Below are positions 25,625 through 35,771 of a DNA stretch of 64,000 nt, in pieces; the first letter of the stretch is position 1, and every line of letters starts with the position of its first letter. The position numbers and the translations under genes were made by a program. Origin of the DNA: Fundidesulfovibrio putealis DSM 16056. GTDB taxonomy: Bacteria > Desulfobacterota > Desulfovibrionia > Desulfovibrionales > Desulfovibrionaceae. The DNA lies in contig NZ_AUBQ01000013.1 in assembly GCF_000429325.1 (NCBI RefSeq), positions 124,001 to 188,000 on the forward strand. Reading direction: 5' to 3'. Below the pieces are notes generated by a model. That model was not told the DNA's origin, searched no databases, and saw only the letters and a program-made list of their open reading frames with translations.

Positions 25625-26728
25625 ATGTTTCGTTCTCCCAACCGCACGGTTGCCTTCCTGTGCGCCTGCTCGGCGCTTATGGCCTGCGCATGGCGCGAGG
25701 CGTTCGACCTGCTGGCCGGGGAGCCCTTTCCCGTGGCCGCAGCCGTGACGGCCGCGCTGGCCGCAGCCTTCCTGGGCGCCCTGGCCGCCAAGGCGCTCAT
25801 CCCGCGCGCCGATATCTCGCAGGACCCGGACCAGGACGCCCCGCGCTTGATCGCCGCGCCGGAGCGTTCCGCCACATGGATCGGCCCTGGCCCCGCCAGC
25901 CCGCCTGACTCCGCCGCTTTCAACGCATCGGGGCAGGACGCTCCGCTTCGGCGCAAAGCCGAAGTCATGGCCTCGGAAGCCTCCCGCGCCCTGAAAACCG
26001 CGCAGGAGCTCTCCTTCTCCCTGCACGCCTCGGCCTCGCGCGCGGACGACTGCGCCCGCATGGCCACAGAGGCCTCCCTGCCCCTGGAGAGCGCCAGGGA
26101 GATCTACGAGAGCTGCGCCGCGTCGCTCTCCTCGCTGGCCGCCGCCATGGAGCGCATCCTCTCCGGCGCGGCAGGCGCGTCCTCCAAGCTCACCGTCATC
26201 TCCTCCACCGCCGAACAGGCCCAGGCCCTGGTGGGCAACATGGCCGCCATCGCCGAGCAGACCAACCTGCTGTCGCTTAACGCCTCCATCGAAGCAGAAA
26301 AGGCCGGAGAGCACGGCAGGGGATTTGCGGTGGTGGCCCGCGAAATACGGAGGCTGGCCGACACCGCCGCCCTGGGCGCGCAGGACATCGAGCGTCTGGT
26401 GCAGCGCATGCGCCACGCCGTGGCCGCCGAGGTCATGGAGATGGACGCCTTCGCCAGGGAAACCGGGCGCGGCGAGGACAAGCTCCAGGAGACCAAGGAC
26501 GCCCTCGAGGATGCTGGCCGCTCGCTCTCCACCCTGTCCGCCCGGCTGGACGCGCTGGCCGCACGCGCCAAAACCGCCCCCGCCGAACTGCGCCAGGCCC
26601 TGGACGCGGCCAGGGACACCGCAGCCGCCCTGGACGGCACGGCCGCCCTGGCCGGGGAACTGGCGCGAGCCCTGGAAGGCGTCCCCGCAACATCCGGCCA
26701 CAATCCAAACAAGGACGGCAGCCCATGA
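25625..26728 (+). CDS. Short methyl-accepting chemotaxis-type protein, membrane-anchored
   Basis: 367 residues from the ATG at 25625. Two hydrophobic segments lie near the N-terminus (about 8-22 and 37-55), with almost no periplasmic domain, and there is no HAMP. The signalling hairpin tip reads [29 protein letters not shown] with [10 protein letters not shown], nearly identical to that of the next receptor, but the helical bundle is short. It overlaps the next receptor gene (ATGA), so the two probably form mixed arrays. Start is somewhat uncertain (alternative in-frame ATGs at 25586 and 25604). Confidence 0.78.
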   Translation: MFRSPNRTVAFLCACSALMACAWREAFDLLAGEPFPVAAAVTAALAAAFLGALAAKALIPRADISQDPDQDAPRLIAAPERSATWIGPGPASPPDSAAFNASGQDAPLRRKAEVMASEASRALKTAQELSFSLHASASRADDCARMATEASLPLESAREIYESCAASLSSLAAAMERILSGAAGASSKLTVISSTAEQAQALVGNMAAIAEQTNLLSLNASIEAEKAGEHGRGFAVVAREIRRLADTAALGAQDIERLVQRMRHAVAAEVMEMDAFARETGRGEDKLQETKDALEDAGRSLSTLSARLDALAARAKTAPAELRQALDAARDTAAALDGTAALAGELARALEGVPATSGHNPNKDGSP

Positions 26729-28818
26729 TCGCCTGGTGGCGCGACCTGAAACTGAGCTCCAAGCTCGGCCTGTGCGGCCTGAGCTTTCTCGTTCCCATTG
26801 CCCTGCTGCTGTTTCAGCTGATGGGCAAGATGGCCGAGGACATCCGCATGACCAGGGTGGAAGTGGCGGGCGTGACCGCCATGGACCCCCTGGAGGACAT
26901 CACCGAGGCCATGCCCGAACGTCTGCGCCTGAGCCTGGCCCGCCTGTCCGGCGAGAACGTCGACGCCCCCCTGGCCCAGCAGGACTCCATCCTGCGCGAC
27001 CGCTTCGCCGAACTGGACCGCAAGCTCACCGCCGACGCCGTCCCCCTCGGCCTGACCCGCGAACGCCTGGCCCTGGCTGGCCTGCCCCAGCTGGAACCGG
27101 CAACCTTCATGAAGACAGTCCAGGAGATGGCCGTGCGCAATCCGGCCACTCCCGAGGAGCTGTTGGCACAGCACGCGAAGTTCCACGGCCTGCTCACCGA
27201 CATGCGCGACTATCTGGCCGACTCCGCCCAGCTGGTGCTGGACCCGCAGCTGGCCACTTACTACCTGCTGTACCTGCTGGTGTTCGACATCCCCCGCGCC
27301 CAGGAGCGCCTGGGCATGCTCTCCACCTCCGGATACATTGTGCTCTCCGGCATGCCCGGAGCCGACGCGGAGCGTGTGCGCCTGCAGCAGCTGGGCGCCG
27401 CCTGGGAGCAATCCGCCGTGGAGCGCATCCTGGACAAGCTGGGCAAGGCCCAGCGCGCCCTGGGAGGCGACCGCCTGAACGCCCTGCCCAGGGCCGTACA
27501 GGCCTACGCCGAGGCCGCCCGCAACTTCCTGCGCTTGGCCAAGGCCGTGGGCGAGAAAGACCCCTCCGTCAGCAGGCAGAGCTTCCTTCAGGCCTGGCAG
27601 AACGCCAGCGGGGCCGGTTCCTCCCTGTGGGACCAGTGCTATCCCCTGCTGAAAAACCTGTTGCAGGAGCGCACCCGGGACCTGAAGATCCGCATGGGCC
27701 TGACCCTGGGCGTGAGCCTTGCGTCCGTGGCGGGCGCGGCGCTTCTGGCCTGGACCATCGTCACCTCCATCACCGCTCCCCTGGCGCGCGTGGCGCGCAT
27801 CGCCACCACCATCGCCGAAGGCAAGGTGGGGCAGGCCTCGCGCATGCTGGAGCAGTCCTGCCCGTCGGGCAGCTGCACGCGCGAGCGCCTTCTGGCCGGG
27901 AGCCGGTCGCGCTCCGAGACCAGCCAGCTCTACTCCGCCGTGGCCGTGATGATCCACGGCCTGGAGGAGCTCCTGGGCGCGGTGAACTCCACGGGCGGGC
28001 AGTTGCAGTCCTCCGCCGGGCGCATCGCGGCCACGGCCCGCCAGCTGGAGGCCTCCGCCACCCAGCAGGCCGCCTCCACCGTGGAGGTCGGGGCCACCAG
28101 CAAGGAAATATCCGCCACGGCCTCTGGCCTTGCCGACACCATGGACCAGGTGCTGGGCGTGGCCAGCCGGTCCTCGGCCCTGGCCGTGGCCGGGCGCGAG
28201 AGCCTGGCCCGCATGGGGCAGGCCATGGACGACCTCTCCGCCTCTGGCCGCGAGATGACCTCCAAGCTGGGCGTCATCCGCGAGAAGGCCTCGGGCATCG
28301 GCCAGATGCTCTCCACCATCTCCAAGGTGGCGGCCCAGACCAACCTCTTGTCGCTCAACGCCGCCATCGAGGCCGAAAAGGCCGGGGAGTTCGGACCCGG
28401 ATTCGCCGTTGTGGCCCGCGAGATACGCCGCCTTGCCGACCAGACCGCCGCCGCCACCCTGGACATCGAGCGCACCATCCGCGACATGCAGGCCTCGGTG
28501 CAGGCCGGAAGCGCGGCCATGGACGGGTTCAAGTCCCTGGCGGACCAGACCGCCGACACCTCGCGCGGGGTCAACGCCAAGCTTGGCCGCATCATCGAGG
28601 CGGGCGAGGAGCTGACGCCGCGCTTCTCCACCGTGTCCGACGGCATGCGCCTCCAGGCCGAAGGCGCGGACCAGATCAGCGTGGTCATCTCCCAGCTGGC
28701 CGACAGCGCCGAACAGACCCGCGACGCCCTGGCCGAGTTCCGTCAGGCCGCCGAGGAGCTGACCACCACCGCCGCCGGGCTCAAGGAAATCCTCACCCGG
28801 TTCGACCTGGACGCATAA
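26725..28818 (+). CDS. Methyl-accepting chemotaxis protein of Wsp-like system
   Basis: 697 residues. TM1 near residues 13-33, a large sensory region (about 40-320), TM2 near 325-345, HAMP, then the signalling domain with [37 protein letters not shown]. After HAMP there is an unusual SCPSGSC pair of cysteines. It is the WspA-equivalent receptor of the operon. The gene overlaps its upstream neighbour by ATGA and is followed after 13 bases by cheW. Confidence 0.9.
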   Translation: MIAWWRDLKLSSKLGLCGLSFLVPIALLLFQLMGKMAEDIRMTRVEVAGVTAMDPLEDITEAMPERLRLSLARLSGENVDAPLAQQDSILRDRFAELDRKLTADAVPLGLTRERLALAGLPQLEPATFMKTVQEMAVRNPATPEELLAQHAKFHGLLTDMRDYLADSAQLVLDPQLATYYLLYLLVFDIPRAQERLGMLSTSGYIVLSGMPGADAERVRLQQLGAAWEQSAVERILDKLGKAQRALGGDRLNALPRAVQAYAEAARNFLRLAKAVGEKDPSVSRQSFLQAWQNASGAGSSLWDQCYPLLKNLLQERTRDLKIRMGLTLGVSLASVAGAALLAWTIVTSITAPLARVARIATTIAEGKVGQASRMLEQSCPSGSCTRERLLAGSRSRSETSQLYSAVAVMIHGLEELLGAVNSTGGQLQSSAGRIAATARQLEASATQQAASTVEVGATSKEISATASGLADTMDQVLGVASRSSALAVAGRESLARMGQAMDDLSASGREMTSKLGVIREKASGIGQMLSTISKVAAQTNLLSLNAAIEAEKAGEFGPGFAVVAREIRRLADQTAAATLDIERTIRDMQASVQAGSAAMDGFKSLADQTADTSRGVNAKLGRIIEAGEELTPRFSTVSDGMRLQAEGADQISVVISQLADSAEQTRDALAEFRQAAEELTTTAAGLKEILTRFDLDA

Positions 28819-28831
28819 GGGCTGCGCTCCC

Positions 28832-29287
28832 ATGCTCTTCGTCACCTTCAAGGCCGCCGGAGCCCGCTACGTCGTCCCGGCGCGCGAGGTGGAGGAGGTC
28901 GCGCCCCTGGTCCAGCTGAGCCCGCTGGCCGGAGCGCCGCCCACCGTGGCCGGGCTCATGAACTACCGGGGCCGCAGCCTGCCCGTGGCGGACGCCTCGC
29001 TGCTGCTGTCCGGCAAGGCCTCGCGCCACTGGGCCTCCACGCGCATCCTGGTGGCCCGCGTCCCGGACGGCAGGGAGGGATCACTCTTGATCGGACTTCT
29101 GGCCGAGCGCCTGCTGAAAACCCTGGACATCCCGGCGCAGGACGTGGCCGACCCGGCAGCACCTGCCGCTCCCTTCGTCACGGGTGTGGCCGCAGTGGGC
29201 GACGAACTGGTCCAGGTGCTGGATCTCGCGCGCATGCTCCCGCCCGAACTGCTGGAGCGGCTGCGCGCCGCGCGGGAGGCCGCATGA
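28832..29287 (+). CDS. cheW: CheW-like coupling protein 1
   Basis: 151 residues forming a single CheW/SH3-like domain: the opening LFVTFKAAGARYVVPAREVEEV, the MNYRGRSLPVADASLLL turn and a closing DELVQVLDLARML. It links receptor to CheA. It overlaps the CheR gene by 4 bases. It corresponds to WspB in order. Confidence 0.88.
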   Translation: MLFVTFKAAGARYVVPAREVEEVAPLVQLSPLAGAPPTVAGLMNYRGRSLPVADASLLLSGKASRHWASTRILVARVPDGREGSLLIGLLAERLLKTLDIPAQDVADPAAPAAPFVTGVAAVGDELVQVLDLARMLPPELLERLRAAREAA

Positions 29288-30567
29288 ACGCGCTCTACGC
29301 CGCTGGCGGCTCTGCGCCTTCCGACCCAGGCGGGCTGGGCGCAAACCCGTCCGGCGCGCCCGAGCCCGACTCCGAAACCGTGGCCCGCGCCGCCGCCCTG
29401 GCGGGGCTTGACCTCAAGGCCGTGGGCGCGCCCAGCCTGCGCCGCGCCGTCAGGAGCGCCCTGTCCCGGCTGGACGCAAGCGCCGCCGCCTATCTGGAGC
29501 TGCTGGCCCGTGACCCCTCGGAGCGCCGTCTGCTGGCTGGGGAATCCGTCGTGCAGGAGAGCTGGCTGTTCCGCGACCCGGACGCCTACGACGCGCTGGC
29601 CCGCATGCTGCGCGGGCTCCCCGGCTGTGCCCGCCCGGCGCGCATCCTGTCCGTGCCCTGCGCGGGCGGTGAGGAGCCTGCCTCCATCGCAGTGAGCCTG
29701 TTGCAGGCCGGATTTGCGCACGAAGACTTCCTGGTGGACGCCGTGGACGCCAACCCCCAGGCCCTGGACCGGGGCCGCGCGGGCAGCTTCCCGCCAGCCA
29801 GCGTGCGCGGCGGCGTCCCGCCCTTTCCCTATTTCAGGCCCGGCGAACCGGACGGCTTCGCGCTGGACGCGCTTACCCTGTCGCGCATCCGCTTTTACGA
29901 GGCGGACGTGCTGGATGAATCGTTCTTCCTGGGCCATGCGCCCTATCAGGCCATCTTCTGCCGCCACCTGCTCATCTATCTGGCCCCCGAGGCCAGACAG
30001 CGACTGGCGTCCACCCTCTCGCGCCTGCTGGCTCCGGAGGGGGTCCTGTTCACCACCCCGGCCGAGGCCGCCGCATTCCATGAACTGGGGCTGCCCACCG
30101 CGCAGCGCCGCAGCGCGAACCAGACCGCCATCCCATGCGCCGCTCCAACTCCTGCGCCGCAACCCCGCACACCGGAGCACGCGCAGGACCGCCTGCCGGA
30201 ACCGAGACAGGAGCCCGCTCCGCTCCGCGCAGGGCAGGCCTATGGGAAGGCCCGCCCCCTGGCAGACGCCGGACGCCTGGACGAGGCCCTGGAGGTGATC
30301 GAGCAGGGCTTGACCGCCGAAACCCCGTCCGCCACGCTGTACCACCTCAAGGGAGCCGTGCTCCTGGCCCTTGGTCGCGAGCCGGAGGCCGAAGCGGCCC
30401 TGCGCCGGGCGGTCTACCTGGACCCCGGACACCTGGAGGCCCTGACCCACCTGGAGCACCTGAGCCGGGCCAGGGGGCTATCCGACGAGGCCGAGCGACT
30501 TTCAATCAGGGCCATGAGGGCCGGGCGTGCGGCCGAAAACGGCCAGCCCGGCACGGAGCGCGCGTGA
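29284..30567 (+). CDS. cheR: CheR methyltransferase with C-terminal TPR repeats
   Basis: 427 residues. The methyltransferase part (about 25-280) contains the N-terminal helical domain, a SAM motif ILSVPCAGGEEPASIAVSLLQ, VDANPQALDRGR and YQAIFCRHLLIYL. A low-complexity linker follows, then TPR-type repeats (about 320-415, AGRLDEALEVIEQGL, ALGREPEAEAALRRAV). A CheR-TPR fusion is the WspC arrangement. It methylates receptor glutamates. Coupled to both neighbours by overlapping start/stop codons. Confidence 0.9.
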   Translation: MNALYAAGGSAPSDPGGLGANPSGAPEPDSETVARAAALAGLDLKAVGAPSLRRAVRSALSRLDASAAAYLELLARDPSERRLLAGESVVQESWLFRDPDAYDALARMLRGLPGCARPARILSVPCAGGEEPASIAVSLLQAGFAHEDFLVDAVDANPQALDRGRAGSFPPASVRGGVPPFPYFRPGEPDGFALDALTLSRIRFYEADVLDESFFLGHAPYQAIFCRHLLIYLAPEARQRLASTLSRLLAPEGVLFTTPAEAAAFHELGLPTAQRRSANQTAIPCAAPTPAPQPRTPEHAQDRLPEPRQEPAPLRAGQAYGKARPLADAGRLDEALEVIEQGLTAETPSATLYHLKGAVLLALGREPEAEAALRRAVYLDPGHLEALTHLEHLSRARGLSDEAERLSIRAMRAGRAAENGQPGTERA

Positions 30568-31121
30568 TGGAACTGGACTCCCAGGGCGCTCGCCAGCTCT
30601 TCGACCGCGAGGTCGCGCCGGACACCCTCTCGGAGTGGACCGCACAGGCCGCCGCGCCCAAGCCCGTCAGGCAGGGCTCGCGCCAGGGCGTTCTGCTGGT
30701 GCGCGCTGGCGAGGAGTGGCTCGGCCTGCCCACCGCCATCGTGGACGCGGCCCTGCCCATGAGCCCGGTGCACAGCGTCCCCTACCTCTCCTCCCCGGTC
30801 TTCGCGGGACTGTGCAACGTGGACGGCGAGCTCCTGCCCTGCATCCGGCTGGCCGCCCTGCTGGGAGCCCAGCCCACGCCGGGACCGGACCATCCCAGGC
30901 TCATTGCGCTCACCCTGCCCGAGGGGCGCTTCGCCCTGGAAGTGGACGAGGCCGCCGGGACCGGCGGCTACGACCCGGAGGCCGTAAGCTCCGCGCCGGA
31001 CACCGTAAGCCACGGCCCAAGCCCCCTGGTGCTGCGCATGGCCCTGGTGGAGGGCCGCCTCGCAGGCATCGCCGACGCCGCATCCCTGGGGCGCGCCCTG
31101 CTTCGGAGCCTTCGCCCATGA
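30567..31121 (+). CDS. cheW: CheW-like coupling protein 2
   Basis: 184 residues: a short N-terminal extension and a CheW domain starting near residue 38 (GVLLVRAGEEWLGLPTAIVDAALP) with GLCNVDGELLPCIRLAALLG. It corresponds to WspD. The ATG shares its A with the upstream TGA stop. The next gene, cheA, overlaps by ATGA. Confidence 0.85.
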   Translation: MELDSQGARQLFDREVAPDTLSEWTAQAAAPKPVRQGSRQGVLLVRAGEEWLGLPTAIVDAALPMSPVHSVPYLSSPVFAGLCNVDGELLPCIRLAALLGAQPTPGPDHPRLIALTLPEGRFALEVDEAAGTGGYDPEAVSSAPDTVSHGPSPLVLRMALVEGRLAGIADAASLGRALLRSLRP

Positions 31122-33382
31122 GCCCCGATCTGGCCGACCTCTCCCTGCTGGAGCTCTTCGCCATGGAGCTCCAGACCCACCACCAGGCCATCGAAGAAGG
31201 CCTGATGGGGATTGAGGGCCTGGAATCCGGAGCGGACGCCCATCGCCTGGAGTCGCTCATGCGGGCAGCCCACTCCATCAAGGGCGCGGCGCGCATCGTG
31301 AACCTCACCCAGGCCGTGGGGCTTGCCCACGCCATGGAGGACATGTTCCAGGCCGCACAGAAGGGCCAGCTGACCCTGACCCCTGCGCGCGTGGACGCCC
31401 TGCTCGCGGCCAACGACTTTTTCGGGCGCGTGGCCGCCTCTTCCCCGTCCAGCCTTCCAGCCGTGCTGGAAGAGGCGGCTGGAGAGGCGGCCCGGCTGGA
31501 ACAGGCCGTACGGGACGCCCAGGCGGATGAGGGCGGCGCTTCGCTTCAGCCGGGCGATCCTCCCGCGCCTGCCTCTCCCGAACCTGCCGCGCCGCGGTCG
31601 CAGTCACAGGCCCAGGCTGCGCCCAGACCGGACGCCGCCGTGCGCCTCTCGGCGGACCTGCTGGACCGGCTCATGGGGCTGGCCGGTCAGTGCGCCGTGG
31701 AGGCCGGGACCATGGGCCGCATCTTCTCCCAGGCGCGCGCAGGCGGCCGCGACTTCATGGACCTTGTCGACCTGATGGCCGAGCTGCGGGCCGGGCTTGA
31801 CGACCCCGAGTCCGACCCTCGCGCCAAGATCGAGTCGGCCATGGGCCTCATCGCGGACATGACCGAGACCTTCGACCACGTCATCACGAGCATGGACGGG
31901 CTGGCCCGTCGGCTGGAAATACTCTCGGACAAGCTCTCCGCCCAGGTGCTGGGCAGCCGCATGCGCCACTTCGGCGAGGGGGCCAGACCCTTGCCCCGCC
32001 TGACCCGCGATCTGGCCGGTGAACTGGGCAAGAAGGCCCTGTTCAGCCTCGAAGGCTCGCGCACCCTGGTGGACCGCGACATCCTGGAGAGGCTGGAAGC
32101 CCCGCTCATGCATCTGGTGCGAAACGCCCTGGACCACGGCCTGGAGCCGTCCGAGGTCCGCCTGGGCCTGGGCAAGCCCGAGCAGGGGCGCATAACCCTG
32201 GCCGCCCGGCACGTGTCGGGCCACCTGGAGGTCCGCCTGTCCGACGACGGCCAGGGCATCGACCTGGACGCGTTGCGCGCCAGCGTTGTCCGCAAGGGCC
32301 TTGCCGGGGCGGACATGGCCGCGCGCCTGTGCCGGGCCGAGCTGCTGGAATTTCTCTTCCTGCCGGGTTTCACCACCGCCGCGTCCCTGACCCAGGTGTC
32401 TGGCCGGGGAGTGGGCCTGGACGTGGTGAAAACCATGGTCCAGGAGGTCGGCGGCAGCGTCCGGGTGGAGACCGAGCCCGGCGCAGGCACGACCTTCGTG
32501 CTGCGCCTGCCGGTGAGCCGCTCGGTCATCCGCGCCCTGGTGATGCAGGCGGCGGGCGAAGCCTACGCCCTGCCGCTGTCGCGCATCGGACGCGTGGTGC
32601 TGGCCGAGCCCCAGGACATCGCCTCCATCGAGGGACGCCAGTTCCTGGCCCTGGACGGGGAGAACATCGGGCTGGCGCCAGCCTCGCAGATACTTGGCCG
32701 GCCCGCCTCCCCCACGTCCGCGCCGGAGCTGCCCGTGGTCATCCTGGAGAGCGACGGCGCGCGCTTCGGCCTGGCCGTGGACGCCTTCCTGGGCGAGCGC
32801 GACCTGGTGGTCCTGCCCCTGGACCCGCGCCTTGGGAAGGTTCCCAACGTGGCCTCAGCCTCCATTCTGGACGACGGCTCCCCGGTGCTCATCCTGGACG
32901 ACGCCGATCTGGCGCGCTCGCTGGAAGCCCTGCTGGCCGAGGGGCGTCTGGCCAGGGTGGGGACAAAGGCCCAGGACGGGGAAGCGGACAGGGACGCGCA
33001 GGCGCGCGGGCCGAAATCCGTGCTGGTGGTGGACGATTCGCTCACCGTGCGCGAGGTGGAGCGCCAGCTGCTGGCCGGACGCGGCTACCGGGCCGTGACC
33101 GCCGTGGACGGCATGGAAGGGCTGGCCCTGGCCCGATCCGGCGAGTTCGACCTCATCCTGACCGACGTGGACATGCCGCGCATGACCGGAATCGAGCTGA
33201 CCCGCGCCGTAAAGGCCGACCCGGCCCTTGCCCGCACTCCGGTGCTGATCGTCTCCTACAAGGACCGCCAGGAGGACCGCATGGCCGGGCTCGACGCCGG
33301 GGCCGACTACTACCTGCCCAAGGCGGGCTTTCGCGACGAAGCCCTGCTGGACGCGGTGCGCGACCTCATCGGTGAGCCCTGA
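31118..33382 (+). CDS. cheA: CheA hybrid histidine kinase with C-terminal receiver
   Basis: 754 residues. Hpt domain with MRAAHSIKGAARI (H52), a variable linker, a dimerisation helix, HATPase (LVRNALDHGLE, DDGQGIDL, GRGVGLDVVKTMV), a CheW-like regulatory domain (about 470-600) and a receiver domain (about 630-750) with phospho-acceptor in ILTDVDMPRMTG. This is the WspE type. It should phosphorylate its own receiver and the downstream receiver-PP2C protein. No separate CheY is present in the operon. Confidence 0.93.
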   Translation: MSPDLADLSLLELFAMELQTHHQAIEEGLMGIEGLESGADAHRLESLMRAAHSIKGAARIVNLTQAVGLAHAMEDMFQAAQKGQLTLTPARVDALLAANDFFGRVAASSPSSLPAVLEEAAGEAARLEQAVRDAQADEGGASLQPGDPPAPASPEPAAPRSQSQAQAAPRPDAAVRLSADLLDRLMGLAGQCAVEAGTMGRIFSQARAGGRDFMDLVDLMAELRAGLDDPESDPRAKIESAMGLIADMTETFDHVITSMDGLARRLEILSDKLSAQVLGSRMRHFGEGARPLPRLTRDLAGELGKKALFSLEGSRTLVDRDILERLEAPLMHLVRNALDHGLEPSEVRLGLGKPEQGRITLAARHVSGHLEVRLSDDGQGIDLDALRASVVRKGLAGADMAARLCRAELLEFLFLPGFTTAASLTQVSGRGVGLDVVKTMVQEVGGSVRVETEPGAGTTFVLRLPVSRSVIRALVMQAAGEAYALPLSRIGRVVLAEPQDIASIEGRQFLALDGENIGLAPASQILGRPASPTSAPELPVVILESDGARFGLAVDAFLGERDLVVLPLDPRLGKVPNVASASILDDGSPVLILDDADLARSLEALLAEGRLARVGTKAQDGEADRDAQARGPKSVLVVDDSLTVREVERQLLAGRGYRAVTAVDGMEGLALARSGEFDLILTDVDMPRMTGIELTRAVKADPALARTPVLIVSYKDRQEDRMAGLDAGADYYLPKAGFRDEALLDAVRDLIGEP

Positions 33383-33972
33383 TGTCCCCTTCCTTCAACA
33401 GTCTTCCGCCGGTGCTGGCCATCGGCGCCTCCACGGGCGGTCCCACGGCCGTGGCCCGGGTGCTCTCCGACCTGCCCGATGACTTCCCCGGGGCCGTGCT
33501 GGTGGCCCAGCACCTGGGCGACTCCTTCAGCGCCAATCTGGCCGTGTGGCTGGCCACCCAGACCCGCCTGCCCGTGACCCTGGCCCAGGAAGGCGACCGC
33601 CTGGAACCGGGCACGGTCTACGTGTCCAGGGCGGACGCCCATCTGGTGGTCTCGCCTGTGAACACGCTCGTCTATGACCGAAGCCCCGTGAAGACCGCCT
33701 ACCGGCCCTCCATCGACGTGCTGTTCGAGAGCCTGGCGCGCTCGCGCATCAGGCCCGGCGTGGCCGTGCTCCTGACCGGCATGGGAAGCGACGGGGCCAG
33801 GGGACTCCTGGAGCTGCGCCGCGCCGGGTGGTTCACAATCGCCCAGGATCAGGAGACCAGCGTGATCTACGGCATGCCCAAGGCCGCGCGCGACCTGGAC
33901 GCGGCGGACCTCATCCTCCCCCTGCAAACCATCGCGGCCCTTGCCGCCAGACACCTCCCCCACTATGACTGA
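33382..33972 (+). CDS. cheB: CheB methylesterase, catalytic domain only
   Basis: 196 residues comprising only the esterase domain: catalytic Ser in GASTGGP (S17), His in AQHLG and Asp in TGMGSDGARG. The usual N-terminal receiver domain is absent, so activity cannot be controlled by phosphorylation in cis, unlike WspF. It demethylates receptors for adaptation. Overlapping starts and stops couple it to cheA and to the phosphatase gene. Confidence 0.9.
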   Translation: MSPSFNSLPPVLAIGASTGGPTAVARVLSDLPDDFPGAVLVAQHLGDSFSANLAVWLATQTRLPVTLAQEGDRLEPGTVYVSRADAHLVVSPVNTLVYDRSPVKTAYRPSIDVLFESLARSRIRPGVAVLLTGMGSDGARGLLELRRAGWFTIAQDQETSVIYGMPKAARDLDAADLILPLQTIAALAARHLPHYD

Positions 33973-35161
33973 GCAGAACAGAACCGATTCCGAGGCCGTG
34001 TCCGTGCTCCTGGTGGACGATCAGGCCATGGTGGCCGAGGCGGTGCGCCGCATGCTGGCCCCTGAAGCCGACATCACCTTCCAGAGCGTCCAGGACCCGG
34101 CCCAGGCCCTGCGCCTGGCCCTGGAATCGAAGCCCACGGTGGTCCTCCTGGACCTGGTGATGCCAGACATCGACGGCCTGACCCTGGTGAAATACTTCCG
34201 GGCGCACCCGAAGCTTAAGGACCTGCCCCTCATCGTGCTCTCCACCAAGGAGGAGCCCGAGACCAAGGCCCAGGCCTTCGCCCTGGGAGCCCACGACTAT
34301 CTGGTGAAGCTTCCGGACCGGGTGGAGCTTGTGGCGCGCCTGCGACACCACTCCACCGGCTACACGCGCCTTCTGGAGCGCAACCGCGCCTATAGGGAAC
34401 TGGCCCGGCAGCTGGATCAGGCCGCCCAGTACGTGCGCAACCTCCTGCCTCCCCCGGTATCCGAGGGGCGCATACGCACCGAGTGGGTCTTCACCCCCTC
34501 CGCGCAGCTTGGCGGAGACGCCCTCGGGTATCATTGGATCGATAAGGACCGCTTCGCCCTCTATCTGCTGGACGTGTGCGACCATGGCGTGGGTCCGGCC
34601 CTGCTTTCGGTGTCCGCGCTGAACGTGCTGCGCTCGCAGACCCTGCCCGGCGTGGACTTCGGCTCGCCCGCGCAGGTGATGGAGGGACTGAACGCCGTGT
34701 TCCAGATGTCCGGGCAGAACGACCTCTACTTCACCATATTCTACGGCGTGTACGACACGCGCACTTCGGAGCTGCGTTTCGCCTCTGCCGGACATCCGCC
34801 GCCGCTCCTGTTCCAGGCCTCGGGAGAGGTGGAAGAGCTGCGCTGCCAGAGCGTGTTCATCGGGGCCATGCCCGGCGTCACCTACAAGGAGGACGTGGTC
34901 ACGGTCCGGACACCGGCCCGGCTGCTGGTGGTGTCGGACGGCGCGTATGAAATCCGGCTGGCCGACGGGCGCATGTGGAGCTACGAGGAATTCAAGGATT
35001 ATGCAGCCGCCCAGTGCGCGCCGGGAGGGCCCTGCTGCGCGCAAGGCCCAGCCCTGGAGGCCATCCTGGACAACGCCAGGGCGCTCCTTGGGCGCGCAGG
35101 ATTCGACGACGACCTGACGATGTTGAAGGTGACGTTCCTGGAAGCGCCGCAAGCCGGATAA
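33965..35161 (+). CDS. Response regulator with PP2C-type (SpoIIE/RsbU) phosphatase output
   Basis: 398 residues. Receiver domain (about 12-130) with LLVDDQ and phospho-acceptor in VVLLDLVMPDIDG, a short coiled linker, then a PP2C/SpoIIE phosphatase domain (about 175-390) with GGDALGYHW, DVCDHGVGPALLS and FASAGHPPPLL. A metal-binding Asp appears again near the end (GFDDDLTMLKV). Such phosphatases act on anti-sigma-factor antagonists. It replaces WspR as the output of the system. No anti-sigma or STAS gene lies in the window, so its target is elsewhere. Confidence 0.92.
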   Translation: MTEQNRTDSEAVSVLLVDDQAMVAEAVRRMLAPEADITFQSVQDPAQALRLALESKPTVVLLDLVMPDIDGLTLVKYFRAHPKLKDLPLIVLSTKEEPETKAQAFALGAHDYLVKLPDRVELVARLRHHSTGYTRLLERNRAYRELARQLDQAAQYVRNLLPPPVSEGRIRTEWVFTPSAQLGGDALGYHWIDKDRFALYLLDVCDHGVGPALLSVSALNVLRSQTLPGVDFGSPAQVMEGLNAVFQMSGQNDLYFTIFYGVYDTRTSELRFASAGHPPPLLFQASGEVEELRCQSVFIGAMPGVTYKEDVVTVRTPARLLVVSDGAYEIRLADGRMWSYEEFKDYAAAQCAPGGPCCAQGPALEAILDNARALLGRAGFDDDLTMLKVTFLEAPQAG

Positions 35162-35771
35162 CTGTGCGGCTGGAGCTCTGAAGGCCTCACCGGCGCGTGT
35201 CTTGCGGCGCACAAGCCCGCGTTGCGCTCCTGGGCTGGTTTTCTCCGGAAATGCGCGCAACGACTGGGTTCCCGGAGTTTTCGACGCATGCGCCCGCCCG
35301 ACGCGCTTCAGGCAGGCGCGTTCCTGGTGCGCGAAGCCCTCGTGCGCAGGCCGCCGGATTCACGGCATTTCTTTCCTGCCCAGCTTGTTCTTTTTTTCCC
35401 ATAGAAAGTAACACTCGCAACAAATATGTGTTACCATCGCGCCAGGGTGACACTAAATCATCAGTAATAACACTTTTCTTCGCAACAGGGCTTTTTCCAG
35501 TCCAGTGAGGCCCAATCACACCCCGCAAGTCCGTTTCCAGGGCCTGCGTCACGTCCGCGAAGCGTTAATTCAGGCTCCTTGTTCTCCAAGTCACAATTTC
35601 CACTGGAAAAGATTCTCCCGTTTTGCTATGGGAGCGAACAGCCTGACGCGTTCAGGCCCATTGCCTTTGGATCTACACCGCAACGGCATCTGTGGGGGAA
35701 GCCGGTGCGGGTTCGCAGTGAGGCATCACACCGACCAAACAGCCAACCTGTAACGATTTTGGGAGGTCCGT
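35162..35771. other. Regulatory region upstream of hynBA
   Basis: About 610 bases without a supported gene. It is locally AT-rich around 35390-35480, with repeated GTNACAC heptamers (listed separately). The 5' leader of hynB may be long. GGGAGG (35761-35766) is the hynB ribosome site. Confidence 0.5.
35408..35473. promoter_or_regulatory. Cluster of GTNACAC heptamers before the hydrogenase operon
   Basis: GTAACAC (35408-35414), its complement GTGTTAC (35428-35434), GTGACAC (35447-35453) and a partial TAACAC (35468-35473), at roughly 20-base steps. Helically phased half-sites suggest cooperative binding of an unknown regulator about 300 bases before hynB. Confidence 0.4.

Noticed and set aside
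26104-28851. 915-codon minus-strand frame
   Set aside because: Antisense shadow of two chemoreceptor genes; Gly/His/Gln-rich, no ribosome site or domain.
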